64,000 nt of DNA from Ignavibacteriales bacterium (GTDB taxonomy: Bacteria > Bacteroidota > Ignavibacteria > Ignavibacteriales > Ignavibacteriaceae). The stretch spans positions 62,001 through 126,000 of the forward strand of contig JADJNX010000002.1 of NCBI GenBank assembly GCA_016714125.1. The letters run 5' to 3'. Shown here in pieces: positions 58,536 through 64,000 of this stretch. Position 1 is the stretch's first letter, and each line of letters starts with the position of its first letter. The notes beneath the pieces were generated by a model, which was given only the letters and a program-made list of their open reading frames with translations, was not told the DNA's origin and ran no database searches. The translations under genes were made by a program, and so were the position numbers.

Positions 58536-58925
58536 TTATTTAAACAACTTGGGATATGCGCGGTTAAGAATAAATGCGAACGCTAGCCCGAGTGCTGCTC
58601 CATTGATGTCTGCTAAAATATCGTACCACTCAAAAAATCTGCCGGGTATCGGAATCTGGTGAAGTTCATCCAGTATTCCATAAACAGAAGCTATGATAAA
58701 TGACTTCTGAAAGACTCTGATCTCATCAACAGTGTCAATTGATTTTAGTTTTAAATACGTAAACAGGAGAAAGCTTAATACCGCGTACCCTGCAAAATGA
58801 TTGAATTTATCCCCGGAAGGTACATCGGGTAAACTTTTTGACGGCAGGGTTGTACCAAGAAAAAGAACAATCCAATAGCCAACTAAAACCCATAATGCAA
58901 TTTTCTGTTTATTGACCTTCTGCAT
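58536..58925 (-). CDS. VanZ-family membrane protein
   Basis: 129 residues with about four membrane helices and the motif GDKFNHFAGYAVLSFLLF, plus YGILDELHQIPIPGRFFEWY and DILADINGAALGLAFAF, which define the VanZ-like family. Members are linked to glycopeptide resistance only in one operon type; in general the function is unknown. The ATG overlaps the stop of the preceding NAD(P)HX repair gene by one base. Confidence 0.85.
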   Translation of the reverse strand: MQKVNKQKIALWVLVGYWIVLFLGTTLPSKSLPDVPSGDKFNHFAGYAVLSFLLFTYLKLKSIDTVDEIRVFQKSFIIASVYGILDELHQIPIPGRFFEWYDILADINGAALGLAFAFILNRAYPKLFK

Positions 58926-60526
58926 TACTCTCCGTCAATTTTTTTAATGGCCACGGGTAAATTTTGTATTATTGTCGAGGCTGAAACCACAAGTCCTGTT
59001 TGCTCTTTTACCAGGATTAATGCCGAAATGTTGTATGTATGGATAGCATCACAAATTCTGCTTATGAAGAACTCCACAGTTGGGTTGTGTCCTTCTTTTA
59101 ATAAATCAAGAATCGATTCCACTTCGAGTTGCGGCAAAACCAAAATTTGTGCAAGAACTGATGCAATAACACCGGCAAGTCCATCTCCTGTCCCAAATTT
59201 TGCCATGCAATCATGTCCTGAATCCAAGATATAATTTATTCCGGAATTATGACATACAAAAATAGCTGCATGTTTTAACACAAGGATACAACCCGTCTCC
59301 TGTGCAAAGTCCGTTGCTGCCTGAAAAATATCTTTCTCAATTATTTCAAGGGGTTTACCCAACAATTTAGCAAACTCACCTGTGTGTGGAAGGAGTATCT
59401 TCCCATTCAAGTTATATTTTTTGTAGTTCCCATTATAGAGTGGAGTTAAAGCGTCTGCATCTAAAATCACCATTTTGTTTTCAATGGAAAGAATTTTATC
59501 CAAAGCAATGGTTGTCTCCGGGGATCTACCCAACCCCGGCCCTATCAACAAAACATCCTTTTTCTCAAGTTCATCCATTAACGACTTCAGAATCTCAGAA
59601 TTAAAATTCACAGAGAACTCGTGAATAACAGCTTCCGGTATCCTGTTCAATGTAACTGCCGCACCCTTTTCAGAAGTAAAAAGAATTGGAGAACCCGAAC
59701 CGGATGTAAATGCAGCCTGATAAACAATTGCGGCAGATCCCGGATACCTGTTTGAGCCTGCGACCATAACAGGTCCACCTGCAGTATATTTATTGACACT
59801 CCGTCTTCTGCTGAGAAGAATACTGCTTACATCGTTTAACTCATAAAGCTTCCAACCAGCCTCAGTTTCCAGTGTTGAATTTTTTGCGCCGATGTAACCA
59901 TATTCAATCAATCCCCGATTGTCAATACCCTTACCATAATAGTAACCCCTCTTATACGAACCCAGTGCTACGGTGTAAAGAGCATTAAAGATTATTCCTC
60001 CTGTGCCTGTATCCGGATTTAGTCCTGTTGGGATATCAATGGCGACTCTGGTTGCAAAAGTTCCGTTCATTGCCATTATAATTTCATCATACGGCTGCTG
60101 CAGTTCACCCTTGGAGCCTGTACCAAGAATCGCGTCAACAAGGACATCCTGTGTACTAATGATATCAGTGAGTTGATCTATATTCAAATACTGAAAGATT
60201 AAAATCCCATCTTGAAGTTCACTAATGATATCAAAAAAATATTGTGAATCTTCTGTGAAATCTTCCGGTTCTCCGATAAAAATTACTGTAACATTCCATC
60301 CCATATCCCTGAGATGGCGAGCAGTAACAAATCCATCCCCTCCATTATTTCCCTTTCCGCATACAATCGCAACATTTTTCTCTTCTCCCTCAAGGGATTC
60401 GATAAATTGTGCGACACTCCTCCCTGCATTTTCCATCAATATCCTGCTGTCGAATCCGATGTCTTCTATGAACACACGATCCTGCTCAGAGGCTTCTGCT
60501 GCGGTTAGAACTAATTTCATTTTCAC
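58925..60526 (-). CDS. nnr: Bifunctional NAD(P)HX epimerase / ADP-dependent dehydratase
   Basis: 533 residues, intact. The N-terminal YjeF_N epimerase domain (about 1-215) has VIFIGE, the GKGNNGGDGFVTARHL loop and DAILGTGSKGE. The C-terminal ribokinase-like dehydratase domain has GGPVMVAGSNRYPGSAAIVY, LIGPGLGRSPETT, VILDADALTPL, ILLPHTGEFAKLLG and KFGTGDGLAGVIASVLAQ with the catalytic Asp of GTGD. Together they repair hydrated NAD(P)H. It follows the nuo genes after a structured gap (60527-60623), which fits a redox-cofactor context but is not proof of linkage. Confidence 0.94.
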   Translation of the reverse strand: MKMKLVLTAAEASEQDRVFIEDIGFDSRILMENAGRSVAQFIESLEGEEKNVAIVCGKGNNGGDGFVTARHLRDMGWNVTVIFIGEPEDFTEDSQYFFDIISELQDGILIFQYLNIDQLTDIISTQDVLVDAILGTGSKGELQQPYDEIIMAMNGTFATRVAIDIPTGLNPDTGTGGIIFNALYTVALGSYKRGYYYGKGIDNRGLIEYGYIGAKNSTLETEAGWKLYELNDVSSILLSRRRSVNKYTAGGPVMVAGSNRYPGSAAIVYQAAFTSGSGSPILFTSEKGAAVTLNRIPEAVIHEFSVNFNSEILKSLMDELEKKDVLLIGPGLGRSPETTIALDKILSIENKMVILDADALTPLYNGNYKKYNLNGKILLPHTGEFAKLLGKPLEIIEKDIFQAATDFAQETGCILVLKHAAIFVCHNSGINYILDSGHDCMAKFGTGDGLAGVIASVLAQILVLPQLEVESILDLLKEGHNPTVEFFISRICDAIHTYNISALILVKEQTGLVVSASTIIQNLPVAIKKIDGE

Positions 60527-60552
60527 TCCTTGTGAAAGGGTTTAAAGCACAA

Positions 60553-60606
60553 AAGCTGTACAGTGAGTCAATCGGAGAACCGAATTCCTGACTCCCGGTA
60601 CAGCTT
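60553..60606 (-). terminator. Nested stem-loop after nuoN (terminator or intercistronic element)
   Basis: Three stacked helices: AAGCTGTAC/GTACAGCTT (60553-60561 with 60598-60606), GAGTCA/TGACTC (60565-60570 with 60589-60594) and TCGG/CCGA (60572-60575 with 60580-60583) closing a tetraloop. On the minus strand only a weak T-tract follows (TTTGTGCTTT). It lies 17 bases after the nuoN stop. Confidence 0.65.
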
Positions 60607-60623
60607 GTAAAAACTTTGTTTTA

Positions 60624-62051
60624 CTAAAATTTCGAGATAAGATTTATTACTGAACCCGGAAGAATTCCCATCACAACAATAAGAATAGCTGATACAATTA
60701 TCCCAATCATCGCTGAATTTGAGTTAACCACTTCAAGTTTACACTCATCTTTACTGAAATACATTACAACAATCAGTCTTATATAGAAATAAACACTGAT
60801 GACAGATGATAAAATTCCCACAAGAGCAAGCCAGACTAAATCAGCTTTAATCGCTGCGATGAATACATAATACTTACCAAAGAAACCGGCAAACGGCGGA
60901 ATACCTGAAAGTGCAAACATGAAAACAGCAAGTAAGCCTGCTAATAATGGATATTTAGTCCCTAAACCTGAATAATCTTTTATTGAGAGATTTTTTTCCT
61001 CTTTATCCTCGATCAGGGCAATGATTCCAAATGCACCAAGGTTCATGAATGTATAGGCAGCAAGATAAAAGATCATACCATCCACACCCTCTTTATTGCC
61101 TGCTGCCAAACCGATTAGAATGTAACCTGCGTGTGCAATTGAAGAATAAGCAAGCATTCGTTTTATGTCGGTCTGAAGAATCGCTGTAACGCTTCCATAA
61201 AGCATCGAGAGCGTCGCAAACAACGCTATGAGAGGTGTTAAGATATCAACAGCTCTTTCTTTGGAGAACGCCGGTGAGATTACAAGAATTAAAGCTGCAA
61301 AAGCTGCTGCCTTACCACCAGTTGACATCAAAGCAGTGGTGGTTGTAGGTGCACCCTGATAAACATCAGGCACCCACATGTGGAAAGGAACTGCGGCAAT
61401 TTTAAAGGCAAATCCAATGAAGAAAAGGGTTAAACCAATTATTCCCAGAATGTTTGTCTGTTCAAAAGTAAATACTTCATACAGTTTGGTAATATTAAGT
61501 GTGTGGGTGGCACCGTATAGCAAACCAAGTCCGTAAACTATAAATCCAGTCGCAAATGAACCTAAGAGGAAATATTTAAGAGCAGCTTCAGTTGAAAAAG
61601 GCCTTTTCCTTGCAAAACCGGCAAGAATATAAAAACATAACGACATCTGTTCCAAACCGATAAATACCATCACCAGGTCACGGGCACTTGCGATCATCAT
61701 CATGCCAAGAACGGCTGATTGAACAAGTATGTAAAATTCGCCATGGTAAATGCCTGTTTTTTTTAGATAATCGACAGTCAAGAGACCAACTATCGCAGCA
61801 CCAAAATTGAAGATGAAGTAAAAAATATTTACCTGACCTCCGGTTGCAAGCATTCCGTTAAAGAATACACCCTGATTGCCAACAGATAACAGTGACTGGT
61901 ATGCAATAACCAGAAAACTAATGATCGTTAACCATGGGAGTATCTTACCGGCATTCTTTACATACATCTCTATCACAAGAGAAACCAGAATGACCGAGGC
62001 TAAAATAACCAGCGGCAGATAGTTTGAAATGTCCGAAATGTTAAAATCCAT
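60624..62051 (-). CDS. nuoN: NADH-quinone oxidoreductase subunit N
   Basis: 475 residues, intact, about 14 membrane helices. Typical motifs: IGLEQMSLCFYILAGFARK, STEAALKYFLLGSFATGFIV, AAVPFHMWVPDVYQGAPTTT, MLYGSVTAILQTDIKRMLAY, SSIAHAGYILIGL and SALSGIPPFAGFFGKYYVF. The conserved Lys and His residues of the antiporter-like proton channel are visible in these motifs. It is an arm subunit of complex I (no N module genes here). It starts 2 bases after a 120-residue unknown gene, so all four nuo-region genes form one transcript. Confidence 0.95.
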   Translation of the reverse strand: MDFNISDISNYLPLVILASVILVSLVIEMYVKNAGKILPWLTIISFLVIAYQSLLSVGNQGVFFNGMLATGGQVNIFYFIFNFGAAIVGLLTVDYLKKTGIYHGEFYILVQSAVLGMMMIASARDLVMVFIGLEQMSLCFYILAGFARKRPFSTEAALKYFLLGSFATGFIVYGLGLLYGATHTLNITKLYEVFTFEQTNILGIIGLTLFFIGFAFKIAAVPFHMWVPDVYQGAPTTTTALMSTGGKAAAFAALILVISPAFSKERAVDILTPLIALFATLSMLYGSVTAILQTDIKRMLAYSSIAHAGYILIGLAAGNKEGVDGMIFYLAAYTFMNLGAFGIIALIEDKEEKNLSIKDYSGLGTKYPLLAGLLAVFMFALSGIPPFAGFFGKYYVFIAAIKADLVWLALVGILSSVISVYFYIRLIVVMYFSKDECKLEVVNSNSAMIGIIVSAILIVVMGILPGSVINLISKF

Positions 62052-62053
62052 AC

Positions 62054-62416
62054 CTACTCTATAAATAAAATGTCGTGTTCAGTTTCTTCAATTGTTGCTT
62101 CATGTGTATCGGTTTTATACACAGCTATTTTTTTATGCTTACTAACATCAAAAATATTGTCGTCTTTTTCGACTACAATTATTTTGATATTTCCATATTC
62201 CGATAATGTTTCGCGGAGAAAATTATACTCAAGAAAATAGAGATTTGTATAATAGTCCTCTTCCACGATGTTTATCCCTTTTGAGCTTGGAGAAAAATCT
62301 GTTATGATATCTTTCTCAACAACCACTTTAAGGAATCTCCCTTTAAACGGAAGTATTAATCTGTTCCCGTATAGGAATCCGCTTTTCTTCTCATCAATAC
62401 ATTGTTGAATGGTCAT
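62054..62416 (-). CDS. Unknown 120-residue protein inside the nuo operon
   Basis: No recognised family. It is a soluble, charged protein without signal peptide or membrane helix: LPFKGRFLKVVVEKDIITDF, EYNFLRETLSEYGNIKIIVV, and an acidic end EETEHDILFIE. It is packed between nhaD-like and nuoN with 2-base gaps on both sides, so translation is probably coupled and its level tied to complex I. It could be an assembly or regulatory factor; this is inference. The stop and start are well defined. Confidence 0.7.
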   Translation of the reverse strand: MTIQQCIDEKKSGFLYGNRLILPFKGRFLKVVVEKDIITDFSPSSKGINIVEEDYYTNLYFLEYNFLRETLSEYGNIKIIVVEKDDNIFDVSKHKKIAVYKTDTHEATIEETEHDILFIE

Positions 62417-62418
62417 CT

Positions 62419-63880
62419 TTAACCTCTAAAAAAGAAGAACCATATTATTGCATATACCGGCAATAAAATGGGGAGTGAATATTTTATTATGTATTCAATA
62501 AATGTCGGTACTCTTACACCGGCACTTTCGGCAATCGATTTGACCATAAAATTAGGACCATTCCCAATATACGTCATCGCACCAAAAAATACAGCACCAA
62601 CTGAAATTGCGGTCAAATACTGTATTGCATCAGGATTCTGCAAAAACAACTGTGTTTGAGCAGCTCCGCCGTTAAGATCAAAACCAAATTTACCCATCGC
62701 TGCACTCATAAAATTCAGATAGGTTGGGGCATTATCGAGAAACGATGAGAGTGCCCCCGATGCCCAATAGAATAATGAACTTGTAAAGACATCACTGTTC
62801 TCTTTTGCAAGGTCAGCAATCAACCTCAAGGCGGGTATCATTGTAAAGAATATCCCTACAAAAAGATATGCCACCTCCTTAATTGGTCCAAAGTCAAACT
62901 CATTTGCTTTTAAAACACTTTTATCAGCAGTTTTAAATGCTGCAAACACCACCCCAAACATTATAATCTCCCTGATTCCAACAGGTAATGGATCAAGACT
63001 TGGCACCCATGACATTACTGCAGGATCAAGAAATACTGATCCAATTATAATTGCCAGGTATCCAAGATTTTTTAATCCTTTAAACTCAATCTTTCCTGAA
63101 TATTGCTGTTCCTCTTTTGCACCTGCTTTATTATTCATGTCAAGCATAAAAAATATTGCAAGAATGAGTGCAATTGCAATTATCCAAATAAGCCAAACTT
63201 GCTCAACCACCCAGAAAAAAGGAACACCTTTAAGAAATCCTAAAAACAGTGGTGGGTCACCTATTGGTGTTAAGGCACCACCGGCATTGCTTACCACAAA
63301 AATGAAAAATATAATGTGGTATGACTTAATTCTGTCTTTGTTCATCCTCATAAACGGTCTTATGAGAAGCATCGAAGCACCAGTTGTTCCAATCACATTT
63401 GATATAACCGCACCAAAAAAGGAGAAACAATGTATTTACAAGTGGTGTCGCTTTTTTGTCAACTTTTATCAGAATCCCTCCACTGGCAACAAATAATGAA
63501 CTTAAAAGTGCAATGAAAGAGAGATACTCAACCAAAGTATGTTTAAGACTCACAAAATCATTTAAGACGGTGGCGTAATAAGTTGCCACAATCAAACCAA
63601 GAAAAATGGCGATCCTGTGATAATTATGTTCCCAAAAATGTTGGAAGAGCAATGGTGCAATTGCGATTAACAAGAGCAAAAGTAAAAACGGTATTACCAT
63701 GAAGGGATTTGGTGCCGCAGCATGGTGAGTCGTCTCAGTTGTCGTTGTTTTATCACTATGTGAAAGAACTTTTTCTTGTGTTACACTTTTAACAGTGTCA
63801 GTTGAATCCGGTCTTGTATCGCTGCTTAATAAAATAAACAGGCTAAAAAAGGCTACGAGAAATAGTGTTGTACGCCTCAT
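62419..63880 (-). CDS. NhaD-type sodium/proton antiporter (frameshift near 63416)
   Basis: Two frames join at a T-run near 63416 (NTLFLLFFGAVISNVIGTTG) to about 487 residues. An exported-looking N-terminus and polar stretch (SDKTTTTETTHHAAAPNP) precede IPFLLLLLLIAIAPLLFQHF, FVASGGILIKVDKK, GTTGASMLLIRPFMRMNK, FVVSNAGGALTPIGDPPLFL, LDNAPTYLNF and TYIGNGPNFMVKSIAES. The paired NxxGALTPIGDPPLF and SFLDNAPTYLNF motifs are those of NhaD/ArsB-type ion transporters. It lies between nuoM and nuoN, the antiporter-like subunits of complex I. Confidence 0.9.
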
Positions 63881-63884
63881 GAAT

Positions 63885-64000
63885 TTATTTTGCGAGTGCC
63901 CCCATCACGGTAGATACTATATTTGATGAGAAGGCTTCACTTAACCTTAAGAAAGTTGAGGGATAAATACCTATCCAGAAAATGAATAGAAGAAATGGAA
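63885..64000 (-). CDS. nuoM: NADH-quinone oxidoreductase subunit M, C-terminal end (partial)
   Basis: The last 37 codons of a gene that begins beyond the window: PFLLFIFWIGIYPSTFLRLS followed by EAFSSNIVSTVMGALAK and TAA at 63885-63887. The IGIYPSTFL segment is the typical end of NuoM/MrpD-type subunits (VGIYPxxFL). It is 4 bases upstream of the NhaD-type gene and in the same direction. Confidence 0.8.
   Translation of the reverse strand, partial: PFLLFIFWIGIYPSTFLRLSEAFSSNIVSTVMGALAK

Noticed and set aside
1..64000. tRNA, rRNA, integrase or transposase genes
   Set aside because: Intergenic spaces were read for tRNA-like CCA ends and cloverleaf arms and all long frames were accounted for; none was found.

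Overview
The window is an AT-rich bacterial chromosome segment, most likely from the Ignavibacteria/Bacteroidota side of the FCB group. The evidence is: three large secreted proteins ending in type IX secretion (T9SS) type A sorting domains with the YPNPFNPST signature typical of Ignavibacteria; a perfect Bacteroidota-type promoter (TTG-N19-TACATTTG) in front of a cobalamin riboswitch; several TonB-linked outer-membrane proteins; and an NhaD-type antiporter inside a complex I (nuo) operon. No rRNA, tRNA, CRISPR array, integrase or transposase was seen.

Layout. 1-5.2 kb (minus): SpoIIE-type phosphatase, orphan TRAP solute-binding protein, rhodanese, small His/Cys protein, lipoprotein and a TonB receptor cut by the window edge. 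5.4-8.0 kb (plus): canonical mlaE-mlaF-mlaD lipid transport operon. 8.0-12.0 kb (minus): vitamin B12 operon, i.e. promoter, cobalamin riboswitch, BtuB-like receptor, surface beta-propeller lipoprotein and a DUF6580-like membrane protein. 12.2-17.8 kb (minus): a roughly 1760-residue T9SS-tailed beta-helix protein and a small membrane protein. 18.5-22.7 kb (plus): ppk1, Mrp/ApbC, NifU C-terminal-type protein and a corrinoid-binding protein. 22.9-26.4 kb (plus): a second, strongly diverged Mla/Mce locus whose ATPase-like subunit has lost every catalytic motif. 26.3-40.1 kb (minus): gltX, a degenerate hybrid kinase with three receiver domains, a MoxR ATPase, two parvulin foldases, two tandem subtilases with T9SS tails, and metG. 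40.2-43.6 kb (plus): DUF1207 protein, ABC transporter pair and a LolA-like protein, flanked by an inverted 36-nt repeat. 43.7-47.0 kb (minus): three tandem secreted paralogues plus the relic of a fourth, an AAA-ATPase gene fragment, and a DUF6600-like repeat protein. 47.2-49.0 kb (plus): thioredoxin-like protein and a PaaE-type reductase. 49.0-58.5 kb (minus): Atg22-like MFS transporter, nusB, DUF218 protein, an RND tripartite efflux operon (tolC-mfp-rnd) and a TonB-family protein. 58.5-64 kb (minus): VanZ-like protein, NAD(P)HX repair enzyme, and the distal nuo operon (nuoN, an unknown small gene, nhaD-like, nuoM end).

About half of the longer genes are broken by a single-base frameshift, usually next to a homopolymer, while both halves keep good family similarity. 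Two genes carry an in-frame stop and one an apparent ACG start. The pattern fits residual errors of an unpolished long-read or low-coverage assembly better than gene decay. I give such genes as one CDS spanning all parts and state where each break lies. All family assignments come from motif recognition in the translated sequence, not from database searches.
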